Translations under genes and position numbers: made by a program | Part shown: positions 1 through 6,754 of the stretch, piece after piece | Position numbering within the stretch: position 1 is the first letter of the stretch | Layout: every line of letters begins with the position of its first letter | The notes under the pieces: model-generated | Database searches by the model: none | What the model was told of the DNA's origin: nothing | What the model saw: the letters and a program-made list of their open reading frames with translations, nothing else | Assembly: GCA_035575235.1 (NCBI GenBank) | Contig: DATLYA010000155.1 | Location: 1-14,717, forward strand | Reading direction: 5' to 3' | DNA from: SYOC01 sp035575235 | Lineage (GTDB): Bacteria; Desulfobacterota; Binatia; Bin18 | Length of the DNA: 14,717 nucleotides

Positions 1-45
1 AGCTGAAGAACAATTTACAACCGCCTGTGGATGGATCTCGCTCAT
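1..45 (-). CDS. lpxA: Probable start of lpxA (UDP-GlcNAc acyltransferase), cut by the window edge
   Basis: Only 15 codons are visible, from an ATG at 45 down to the left edge. They read MSEIHPQAVVNCSSA. The IHPxAVV...SA pattern closely resembles the first strand of the left-handed beta-helix of LpxA, which adds the first acyl chain to UDP-GlcNAc in lipid A synthesis in the cytoplasm. The gene lies 134 nt downstream of the metallopeptidase stop on the same strand. No strong ribosome binding site is seen. Related hexapeptide-repeat acyltransferases begin in a similar way. The call rests on a short motif and would be settled by the sequence to the left. Confidence 0.42.
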   Translation of the reverse strand, partial: MSEIHPQAVVNCSSA

Positions 46-179
46 GCTGCTCGGGTCGCCAGAAAGACACACTTTGGTGGGACCACCATACAAGCCCGGC
101 TAGAGGTAGCCTCCGGTGAGCGGTCACAAGGCGCGCTCCTACACAGCACACAGGCGCTTGAAACCTGCTGTCAGTTTTC
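46..179. other. Intergenic stretch between metallopeptidase stop and probable lpxA start
   Basis: This stretch holds no convincing gene. A short GGTG/CACC inverted repeat near 75-88 has no T-tract on either strand and is too weak to call a terminator. Open frames on the plus strand here run antisense into the metallopeptidase and look like shadows. Confidence 0.4.
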
Positions 180-932
180 CTACCGCTCTGCCTGCGCCAT
201 TGTTGTTGAGACAGGAGGTAAGCGGAAGGGACGCCACTTTTGCTCACGAATCGCCGCGGCAAACGATCCGGGCAATGTCGTTGGCGCGAGCGGCCCGGCA
301 AGAAGCTGCGTGAGCGCCATAGCGCCAGTGTCGCGCACGCCAAAGATATGTCCTAATTCATGAGCAAGCAGGCCAGTAAGACTGTGAAACGGGGTGGCGG
401 CCACAAGCAGGTGATTGCCGAGAATCTCGGAAATGCCAGCGACAACTAACCCGGAGCCGCTGGTCAAACCGATGACGACATCATACTCGTTGGTGATTGG
501 ATATGCGCGCTTGAGCGCCGCTAACTCATTCGGCATGGTGAAGGTGTGCGGCGTATCCCACGCGCGAATGCCCACAAGTTCAAAGGTAATGCCAAAACGT
601 TGCTGATAGAGATGCGATATGTCGGCGATGGCGCGTCGCACCGTTTCTTCCCACTGCGGCTGAGCAAGTTGATACCACCCGTCGGCCACAGCCAGCGCCT
701 TTATCACACGCGTCTCCGTCGTGAGATCTGCCGTAGTCGGCAGCGGAGCGCGCTCTACTGGAGCAGTGAGAGCACACCCACTCACGCTTCCAGCGAGTTG
801 GAGACCATACAGCACCAGGTTAAGAAACAGGAACAGCGCTAACAGCTTCATCCAAAAAAGGAGCTTTTCCTCTTTTCCTGCAAGATAGGAAAGCTCGGGG
901 GCAGTAGAGGGATCTTTGCCTGACGCCGCCAT
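180..932 (-). CDS. Membrane-anchored or lipoprotein metzincin-type zinc metallopeptidase
   Basis: This 250-residue protein carries HELGHIFGVRD at residues 191-201, the metzincin zinc signature HExxHxxGxxD. His191, His195 and Asp201 are the expected zinc ligands and Glu192 the catalytic base. Asp as third ligand is the variant known from snapalysin; most metzincins use His. Met205, four residues later, could supply the Met-turn. Residues about 24-48 are strongly hydrophobic and are followed by VSGC (Cys53), a lipobox-like site, so the catalytic domain should face the periplasm. The start at 932 is chosen because GAGAGGAG lies just upstream at good spacing; an in-frame extension to 1028 has no such site and runs into the IS. 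The alternative Met28 would give a classical lipoprotein signal. Substrate is unknown. The gene begins 48 nt from the end of the IS630 element. Confidence 0.78.
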   Translation of the reverse strand: MAASGKDPSTAPELSYLAGKEEKLLFWMKLLALFLFLNLVLYGLQLAGSVSGCALTAPVERAPLPTTADLTTETRVIKALAVADGWYQLAQPQWEETVRRAIADISHLYQQRFGITFELVGIRAWDTPHTFTMPNELAALKRAYPITNEYDVVIGLTSGSGLVVAGISEILGNHLLVAATPFHSLTGLLAHELGHIFGVRDTGAMALTQLLAGPLAPTTLPGSFAAAIREQKWRPFRLPPVSTTMAQAER

Positions 933-974
933 GTATAGCTCCTCTCTGAGCAGCAGCCAGAGGCAAGGAGGGCG

Positions 975-1003
975 CTTATACTCTTTTGCCGTTATGATGT
1001 CTG
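975..1003 (-). promoter_or_regulatory. Predicted hybrid promoter made of IS end (-35) and junction (-10)
   Basis: Reading the minus strand, CAGACA (1003-998, inside the IS terminal repeat) is followed after exactly 17 nt by TATAAG (980-975), a 5/6 match to the -10 consensus. The TA target dinucleotide of the IS forms the first two bases of this -10. Transcription would start near 968 and give a leader of about 36 nt before the metallopeptidase start. This is a sequence prediction only; the -35 matches 4/6. Confidence 0.4.
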
Positions 1004-1006
1004 AAT
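981..1006 (+). repeat. Left terminal inverted repeat of the IS630 element
   Basis: Compared with the reverse complement of 2064-2089, 18 of 26 positions match. The conserved blocks are CT at the tip, TTTGC, and ATGTCTGxAT on the inner side. Divergence between the two ends agrees with an old insertion. TA lies directly outside at 979-980. Confidence 0.72.
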
Positions 1007-2036
1007 CACCCGCAGGCCGTCGCGCCACCAGGGAGAGAAGGTGAGCTGGGAGAGTTTCAGCGGTTGCGCTCTCCAGCGACGCACAGCCCGACTCACGGCG
1101 CGCTCTAAAGCGTCAAGCGTGGGAAAATCCGATTCGCCCCACCTCCCCGCGGAGTTCTTTGAAGCACCGTTCCACCGGATTGAGTTCCGGACTCTAGGGC
1201 GGGAGGCGGAGGGGCACGACATAGCGGGGCCAGCGCACCTGCTGGCTGACATGACTGGGACTGTTGGTCAAGACCACCCCCACCCGGGAGCGGCGATAGT
1301 GTCGACGCAGGCCGCGGACAAAGAGGGCAAAGCAGTGGCTCTCCAGAGACGGCAGGAGCAGAAAGACACTCCTCCCGGTGCGCGGCTCTCTCGCGGCAGA
1401 CAGCCACAGCCACTCGCACCGGTCCTCGACCACCCCCGGGGGACGAATGCCCCGCGGACGCCACCACCGCCGATGCCAACTCTTGAGGCCCAAGCGCGCT
1501 TCATCCCTGGCAAAGACCCGCTTCACGCCGTGCGGTGCGAGCGTGGCCCCGAAGTGCTTTTTTAAAAGTGGCGTGTTGTTCCGGACTGGCCTTGCGCTGT
1601 CGGCGCCGTCCCGTCTTGAGCTTCCCCCATGGCGCTGCAGGAACCGACTCACGCCACTGAGACTGCGATACCGAATGCCACAGCGGGTCCGCAGAGAGCG
1701 CGGCACGCCCCGGAACTCCCCGATCTGGCCCGCCTCCACCTCCTTGGTCAGGCGCTGCCAAGCTGCCCCCGTGACCCGCTCCCGCCGTCCGCCTCGGGGT
1801 CGCTCGCGCACTCAGGCCGCCAAGCCCTCCTGCTGAGAGCGTCGCCGCCATCGGTGCAGTTGCCGCTCACACTAGCCCAGCAGTTCCCCCAAGCGCCCGC
1901 AGCTCTGCGCCTCCCCCCTCTTCAGCAGGCGCAGCCTCCGAACGCGATCCGCGACCCGCTGGCCTCGCAAACACTGCTCCCAGATCGTTAATGCCGCAGG
2001 ACTTTTTTGAATCTGCTCAGCGTATCTCACCCACAT
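992..2036 (-). pseudogene. IS630-family transposase, degraded (stops and frameshifts)
   Basis: The ATG at 2036 follows GGAGGG and opens with MWVRYAE, typical of this IS630 group; the reading ends at TAA 992, giving about 348 codons, near the family's usual size. Recognisable parts in order are the N-terminal HTH region, GKLKTGRRRQRK, the DDE domain start FARDEARLGL (first Asp), VLTNSPSHVS where VLDN is expected, and SPELNPVER with the third acidic residue. Lesions: TAG at 1874-1872 (Tyr expected in GYSER), TGA at 1814-1812, TAG at 1196-1194 (Tyr expected in PPYSP), a lost base near 1625, an extra base in the A6 run at 1558-1563, and a frameshift near 1136-1150. The second catalytic Asp reads Thr. 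The gene cannot make an active transposase. Confidence 0.85.
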
Positions 2037-2063
2037 TGCTCGCCCTCCTGCGGTGGCCTTAGC

Positions 2064-2089
2064 ATCCAGACATTTAAAAAGCAAATCAG
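2064..2089 (-). repeat. Right terminal inverted repeat of the IS630 element
   Basis: Partner of 981-1006. Read outward on the plus strand it also contains CAGACA (2067-2072) exactly 17 nt before a TATTAG (2090-2095) that starts with the TA target, the same outward promoter geometry as at the left end. The transposase start lies 27 nt inside this repeat. Confidence 0.72.
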
Positions 2090-2643
2090 TATTAGACGCC
2101 GCGGCGCGCGTGGCGGCGCAGGACGATACGGTTCGCTTTCTTATCGTTGGCGATGGCGGTCTCCGCCGCGACATAGAAGACTACGTCGGCGGGCTTGGCT
2201 TTGCTGACCGGGTTATTTTCACCGGCTGGCGCCGTGACTTACCGCGCGTGTATGCCGATGTGGACGTACTGGTTGTTTCCTCAGACAATGAGGGCACGCC
2301 CGTCTCGGCGATCGAAGCGATGGCCGCCGGCGTTCCCGTCGTCGCTACCCGGGTCGGCGGCTTACCTGACTTGGTCACTGAAGGTGAAACTGGGCTCCTT
2401 ACGCCGCCGCAGGATCCCGACGCGCTGGCGACCGCCGTGTTGCGTCTCGTGCACAATCCCCAGCGCGCCGCCAGTATGGGACAAAAGGCCCGCACCGCGG
2501 TCCAAGACCGTTTCACCGCGCCACGTCTCATTGCCGACATGGAGCGGCTGTACCTGCGCCTTCTTGCCGCCAAGGGTTTGTGCGACGAAGAAGCCGCTTG
2601 GGCGATGACAAGGATCACCTCGGTACAGAGCACGGGCGCTTGA
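2090..2643 (+). pseudogene. GT4 glycosyltransferase, C-terminal half only (5' end removed at IS boundary)
   Basis: The reading frame from the IS edge begins LDAAARVAAQDD and continues through FLIVGDG, a VIFTGWR strand and the NEGTPVSAIEAMAAG region. This contains the E-x7-E signature of GT-B retaining glycosyltransferases (family GT4), which binds the donor nucleotide-sugar phosphate. About 183 codons remain of a protein normally near 370-400 residues; the N-terminal acceptor-binding Rossmann domain is missing. A GTG at 2053 gives an open frame, but its first 12 codons are IS sequence and lack a ribosome binding site. No glycosyltransferase N-half is seen left of the IS at 979. The gene is probably non-functional, although the remaining frame is intact, which suggests recent loss or weak residual expression. 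Confidence 0.8.
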
Positions 2644-2663
2644 CAACCATCGTGACTGACGCC

Positions 2664-5600
2664 TCACGTCAACTCCGCCAGCAAGCGTCTTGCTTCTCTT
2701 ATGTCAGCCGTCTCCGCCCCTTCGGTAAACCACGCGCAAAGCTCCGAAAGCAGGCGCCGCGCCTCGGTTGCTTTTCCCTGCTGTTTCCACAGGCGGCCCA
2801 GACGGACGGCGGTACGGAGTTCAAGCCACCTGGCCTGTTGTTGCCGAGCGATGTCCAGGGCTTTGCGAAAACTGGCTTCGGCTTCCGCCTCGGCAGAATG
2901 ATGAATGGATTCCGCGTTCCGCGTTCCGCCTTCCGCATTGAGAAGAAGCTCCCCTTTTACCCGATAGAGTTCGGCCTCCCACCACCGTTCCCCGCTTTGC
3001 CGCACTTCGGCTAACGCCTCATCAAGGAGATGAAACCCTTCGTCACTGTCTCCTGCTTTTCCACACACTTCGGCCAACATCACGTATGGTTGGCCAAAGG
3101 TTTGAATGCCGATGGCGCGCCAGGCGTCAATGCCGTGTCGCATCCCCTGCGCGCCTTCAGTGAGCCGGCCCTGCTCGGCCAGCGCCCAGCCGCGGACGAA
3201 CTTCCCCGCCGCGACCCAGTAGGGAAAACCGTGTTCACTCGCCAAAGCAATCACCGTTTCCGCCCGTTCCTGCGCCGCCTGGGCCTCATGACGCAAGCGA
3301 TGCACCGTAGCGGCAAATTGGAGCGCATACGCCAGACTAAACGGATGCGCTAATTCATGCGCCAGCGCGACCGCTTCTTGACTCCGCTGCAACGCCTGAT
3401 CGACATAACCAAGATGGCAGAGCACCCAAGAGAAATACGCGCGCACCATCATCCCAGGCTCCGCCCCATAGAGAGCCGCTTTGACCAGGCTGAGGCGATG
3501 TCTTTGCAGGTCAGACGACACAATGCCTTGCGCCAGGTGGTCGCGCGCAGTAGCAAACTCTCCGAGACGGAAGAACGTCGACCCGAGCGCCAGCTGCCCG
3601 GGCAGCAGCAGGGCGGGATTGTCCACATTTTGCACCAATTTGGGAAATCGTTGCGCCATGTCATAAGCGGTCTGATATGCGCCACGCACGAAATAAAACC
3701 GCCACAGGGAGAAAAGTTCGGGAAGCAGTTGCGGCGCGTCACCCAGTTGCTCGTAGAGCGCGCGCGCGCGGGTGTAGACTTTTTCCACCTCCGGAACGCC
3801 GTAGCCGCGCGTAATCACCAGCGGCGCTCCCAGAGCGATCTGCAACGTCAGCTCTTGCTGATCTCGCGCGGGCGAGGCAGGTAACGTCTGGAGTAATTCC
3901 AAAGCCGTTGTCAGTTGGGTAATCGCCTCCACATAGGCCGAACGCTGCACGGCTTGTTGACCAGCTTTTCGCAAGTACTCAATCGCCTTCTCGCTATTGC
4001 CGCTGTGGCTATAATGATGGGCAAGTTCACTAAAGTGATCTTCGATGCGGTCGCTGAAGATCGCCTCGATGCTTTGCGCCACGCGCTCGTGAATCGCCTT
4101 ACGCCGCTCGATGAGGAGGGAATTGTACGCCACTTCCTGCGTGAGTGTATGCTTAAACGCCAACATTGGCTCAGGAAACGTGGGCTGTTCGTACAGAAAC
4201 TCTTCAGTCTGCAGGCGAGCGAGCAGACCGCGCAGCCGCGCCTCCGGGAGGGCGGCAACGCTGGTCGCCAGCTGGACGGAAAACTCTTTGCCAATGACCG
4301 CGAGCGTCTGCAACAACTCTTTTTCCTCAGCCGCCAGTCGATCAATGCGCGCCATGAGCACGCCTTGTACAGTAGGGGGCAGCTGTACGTCCGTCACATC
4401 TTTCATCAGACAGACGCCGGTAGGATCGTGGGCAAGCACGCCCTGATCGAACAAGGCCCGGACAATTTCTTCCATAAAAAAGGGATTGCCTTCAGTTTTC
4501 TGCAAAATGAGGCGCTTCAAGGGCGCGAGTGAAGACGCTGCCTCTCCGTTCCTCTCCTCAAGGAGCGTAGACAAAATCACTTCAGCGTCTTCGTGCTTGA
4601 GCGGATCAAGCCGTAGTTGCATATAGTACGTTCGATTGCCCCACCCATGTTGATATTCTGGACGATAATTCACCAGCAGCAACATGCGCGCAGAAGCGAG
4701 ACTCTCGCCGAGAAAGGTCAGAAACGCCTGGGTCTTGGCGTCCAGCCATTGGAGATCTTCACAGAGCAGTATCACTGGCTGATTGAGGCTTTCCCGCACC
4801 AGCAGCCGCTTCACCGCGTCAAAAGCGCGCTGACGTTTCAGTTGCGGCTCCATTTCCTGCAACGCCTCCGACTGTTCGGCAATGCCGAGCAGGACAAAGA
4901 GATACGGCAAGGCGTCTTCCAGGCTGCGATCCAGGGCCAGTACGCGGCCCATCACCTTTTCTCGCCGGCGGCGCTCATCGTCCGGCGGCGTAATCTGAAA
5001 ATACTGCTTGAGCAGATCAACCAGCGGCAAATACGGATAGGTTTTCCCGTGCGCCACCGCAAAGGTTTCCAGCACCAGGCATTCAGACTGCGAGACCAGT
5101 TTGAACTCATAACACAGGCGGGATTTCCCCACGCCGGGTTCGCCCATGACCGCCACGATTTGTCCGTGTCCCTCTTTGACTCGGGCGAGCGCGCGCTGCA
5201 GTTGCTCAAGCTCATGTTGCCGTCCAATAAACCGCACGAGCCCGCGCCGCGCTGATCGATCGAGACGCGTGCGCAGCGGACCAACACCAACCGCCTCATA
5301 CACCTTCATCGCTTCGCTGACCCCTTTGATCCGGACTTCGCCTAACGGCTTAAAGGCAAAATACCCATCCGCCAGTTTGTAGGTGGTCTCACTGACGATG
5401 ATCGTCCCCGGGGCCGCTAGCGCCTGCATCCGCGCCGCGAGACTGGTCGAGTGCCCCACTGGAAGGTATTCGGCATGCAAGTCGTCTTTGTGGATAGAGC
5501 GCAGTACAACTTCGCCGGTGTTGAGGCCGACGCGAATCTGGAAATTGACGCCTTTCTCCCGCCGCAATTGCTCCGCGAACCGCCGGCTCTCTTCCTGCAT

Positions 5601-6182
5601 TTGTAAAGCAGCGTACAGCGCCCGTTGCGGATGATCTTCGTACGCGATCGGCGCGCCAAAAAACGCGAAGACGCCGTCTCCCGTCGATTGCGCGACAAAC
5701 CCCTCATAACGATGGACGGCGTCCATCATGAATTGGAGCGCCGGATCGATGAGCTGTTGCGCCTCCTCGGGATCAAGATCTTCGATCAAGCTCATTGAGC
5801 CTTTGATATCGGCGAACAACACCGTAATGGCTTTACGTTCCCCACCCGGCGTGTTCCGCGCCTCCATCGCCGCTTGCTCAGCGAGAATGCGCTGCACAAG
5901 GTGCGGCGGAGTGTAGCGAATCGGGGATGAGGAGGGAGGCGTTAGGGGTTGGGTGGAACCGGGAACGGGGGACTGAGAATTGAGAACTGGCGAAGCGCCC
6001 GTCCACACCAACACCTTTCCGTCTTCATCAATCGCCGTCCGTTTGGCGTCGATGAGCTCGGCTTTCAGGTCTTCAATATACTCATCGTCCAATGAAAACT
6101 GCCGTTTCAGCGCCCGGTAGGACACACGTCCTTCGCGCTGCAGAAGGGCAAGCACTTGTTCAACAACATCATAAAATTGCAT
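2664..6182 (-). CDS. Class III cyclase-like domain / AAA-type ATPase / TPR multidomain protein
   Basis: This 1172-residue protein has an N-terminal helical HTH-like region (1-60), a proline/serine linker (62-92), a class III nucleotidyl cyclase homology domain (about 115-297), an AAA/STAND-type ATPase with Walker A GEPGVGKS (347-354) and Walker B ILLCEDLQWLD (near 475), and a TPR-rich C-terminal half. In the cyclase domain the metal ligands Asp125 (FADIKGS) and Asp169 (STGDG) are kept. The adenine-reading Lys is Gln165, the following Asp is His244 and the transition-state Asn is Ser247, while Arg251 remains. It may therefore be catalytically altered or act as a sensor. ATG 6182 is preferred over GTG 6191 because homologues begin MQFYxV; neither has a clear Shine-Dalgarno site. 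It is the last gene of the efflux operon, 18 nt after its neighbour. Two 7-bp-period repeat tracts lie inside it. Confidence 0.85.
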   Translation of the reverse strand: MQFYDVVEQVLALLQREGRVSYRALKRQFSLDDEYIEDLKAELIDAKRTAIDEDGKVLVWTGASPVLNSQSPVPGSTQPLTPPSSSPIRYTPPHLVQRILAEQAAMEARNTPGGERKAITVLFADIKGSMSLIEDLDPEEAQQLIDPALQFMMDAVHRYEGFVAQSTGDGVFAFFGAPIAYEDHPQRALYAALQMQEESRRFAEQLRREKGVNFQIRVGLNTGEVVLRSIHKDDLHAEYLPVGHSTSLAARMQALAAPGTIIVSETTYKLADGYFAFKPLGEVRIKGVSEAMKVYEAVGVGPLRTRLDRSARRGLVRFIGRQHELEQLQRALARVKEGHGQIVAVMGEPGVGKSRLCYEFKLVSQSECLVLETFAVAHGKTYPYLPLVDLLKQYFQITPPDDERRRREKVMGRVLALDRSLEDALPYLFVLLGIAEQSEALQEMEPQLKRQRAFDAVKRLLVRESLNQPVILLCEDLQWLDAKTQAFLTFLGESLASARMLLLVNYRPEYQHGWGNRTYYMQLRLDPLKHEDAEVILSTLLEERNGEAASSLAPLKRLILQKTEGNPFFMEEIVRALFDQGVLAHDPTGVCLMKDVTDVQLPPTVQGVLMARIDRLAAEEKELLQTLAVIGKEFSVQLATSVAALPEARLRGLLARLQTEEFLYEQPTFPEPMLAFKHTLTQEVAYNSLLIERRKAIHERVAQSIEAIFSDRIEDHFSELAHHYSHSGNSEKAIEYLRKAGQQAVQRSAYVEAITQLTTALELLQTLPASPARDQQELTLQIALGAPLVITRGYGVPEVEKVYTRARALYEQLGDAPQLLPELFSLWRFYFVRGAYQTAYDMAQRFPKLVQNVDNPALLLPGQLALGSTFFRLGEFATARDHLAQGIVSSDLQRHRLSLVKAALYGAEPGMMVRAYFSWVLCHLGYVDQALQRSQEAVALAHELAHPFSLAYALQFAATVHRLRHEAQAAQERAETVIALASEHGFPYWVAAGKFVRGWALAEQGRLTEGAQGMRHGIDAWRAIGIQTFGQPYVMLAEVCGKAGDSDEGFHLLDEALAEVRQSGERWWEAELYRVKGELLLNAEGGTRNAESIHHSAEAEAEASFRKALDIARQQQARWLELRTAVRLGRLWKQQGKATEARRLLSELCAWFTEGAETADIREARRLLAELT
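2897..2938. repeat. Six 7-bp tandem units inside the cyclase/ATPase gene
   Basis: Units of 7 bp on the plus strand: AATGATG, AATGGAT, TCCGCGT, TCCGCGT, TCCGCCT, TCCGCAT. The last four differ at only one or two bases. The tract encodes a low-complexity insert (NAEGGTRNAES...) between two TPR helices on the minus strand and keeps the frame. Confidence 0.75.
5941..5989. repeat. Seven imperfect 7-bp tandem units in the linker of the cyclase/ATPase gene
   Basis: Units of 7 bp on the plus strand: GTTAGGG, GTTGGGT, GGAACCG, GGAACGG, GGGACTG, AGAATTG, AGAACTG. The tract encodes the Ser/Pro-rich linker between the HTH-like region and the cyclase domain. Unit sequence differs from the other tract in the same gene, but period and placement between domains are the same. 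Confidence 0.65.
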
Positions 6183-6200
6183 GACGACCACACAGGCATA

Positions 6201-6725
6201 TCATGAGAGCAAATGAAATCTCCGCAGCACTTCAGCCACTTTCTCATCACTGTGGCTTAAAGCGCGCAGGGCTTCGAGCAGGGAATACACCCGTTGTCGA
6301 TCTTGTACAATCTCGTCCTCGATCTTTTTTGTTCGCTCTTCAAACGGGCGAGTCGCCGTTCTTCGATCCCACAGCATGAGGCCGATGGCAGCGGCGGCAA
6401 GCGCGGTAAACGCTCCGAGAATGCCAAGCATCATATTCACGACTCGGTCGAATTGGGCGTCAATACGGTTAAACTGCGCGTCAATACGGTTAAACTGCGC
6501 GTCAATGCGACTAAACTGCGCGTTCATGTCTTGCCGGAGTTGTTCTATCGCCCTGGCATTCGCTTGAATCTCTATTCTTAGCGCGTTTTGCCCCTCCTCC
6601 AGCTTCGTGAGTCTCTCGACAATCTCCCGGTCAGTAATCCGCGGAGCTCTCTCGACCGCCATCGCTGGAGAGAAGAAGCAGGACAGCAACAGCAGGGTCG
6701 CCCACCCTCTCATCATGTGCGTCAT
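6201..6725 (-). CDS. Small coiled-coil membrane protein with signal peptide
   Basis: From ATG 6725 the protein has 174 residues. It begins with a signal peptide (MMRGW then a Leu-rich core, ending in SPAMA), followed by a predicted periplasmic coiled coil with four heptads of the QFxRIDA type, one membrane segment (VVNMMLGILG through GLMLW) and a charged, helical cytoplasmic tail. I do not recognise a named family; the shape suggests an oligomeric scaffold or sensor. A TTG start at 6752 is also open but would put extra polar residues before the signal peptide and would place the 18-bp palindrome inside the gene. The gene lies 29 nt after the RND pump stop and 18 nt before the cyclase/ATPase start, so it is almost surely co-transcribed with both. 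Confidence 0.8.
   Translation of the reverse strand: MTHMMRGWATLLLLSCFFSPAMAVERAPRITDREIVERLTKLEEGQNALRIEIQANARAIEQLRQDMNAQFSRIDAQFNRIDAQFNRIDAQFDRVVNMMLGILGAFTALAAAAIGLMLWDRRTATRPFEERTKKIEDEIVQDRQRVYSLLEALRALSHSDEKVAEVLRRFHLLS
6445..6528. repeat. Four tandem 21-bp repeats encoding coiled-coil heptads
   Basis: Units at 6445-6465, 6466-6486, 6487-6507 and 6508-6528. Units two and three differ at a single base, and the outer two carry a few changes. Each unit codes for one heptad (xxAQFxR/IDAQFNR type) of the periplasmic coiled coil, so the copy number changes the coil length by about 1 nm per unit. Confidence 0.85.
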
Positions 6726-6732
6726 CAAACGC

Positions 6733-6750
6733 GACTTCCCATGGGAAGTC
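6733..6750. promoter_or_regulatory. Perfect 18-bp palindrome before the coiled-coil gene
   Basis: GACTTCCCATGGGAAGTC is its own reverse complement. It lies in the 29-nt gap between the RND pump stop (6755) and the ATG at 6725. It could be an operator for an internal promoter or an mRNA hairpin that lowers expression of the downstream genes relative to the pump. No clear promoter hexamers were seen beside it. Confidence 0.45.
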
Positions 6751-6754
6751 AACG

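Larger units (their letters stand above)
981..2089 (-). mobile_element. Decayed IS630-family insertion sequence, about 1109 bp
   Basis: The element is bounded by imperfect inverted repeats of 26 nt (981-1006 and 2064-2089, 18/26 matching, both starting CT). TA flanks each end (979-980 and 2090-2091), matching the TA target duplication of the IS630/Tc1/mariner superfamily. It contains one transposase gene broken by several mutations, so it should be immobile by itself. Its right end sits exactly where glycosyltransferase homology begins. Confidence 0.8.

Noticed and set aside
1558..1563. A6 run as programmed frameshift site of the transposase
   Set aside because: Removal of one A restores a single continuous frame, and other stops and shifts are present, so decay is the simpler reading.
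2053..2091. GTG at 2053 as true start of the glycosyltransferase
   Set aside because: The first 12 codons are the IS terminal repeat, there is no ribosome binding site, and family homology starts only at 2092.
2657..2671. Terminator between the convergent glycosyltransferase remnant and cyclase gene
   Set aside because: The TGACG/CGTCA stem is only 5 bp, has no T-tract and overlaps the cyclase stop codon.
4617..5255. 212-codon plus-strand open frame opposite the ATPase domain
   Set aside because: It is antisense to the Walker A/B region and has no recognisable family features.
6445..6528. CRISPR-like array
   Set aside because: The 21-bp units are directly adjacent without spacers and lie in frame within a coiled-coil gene.
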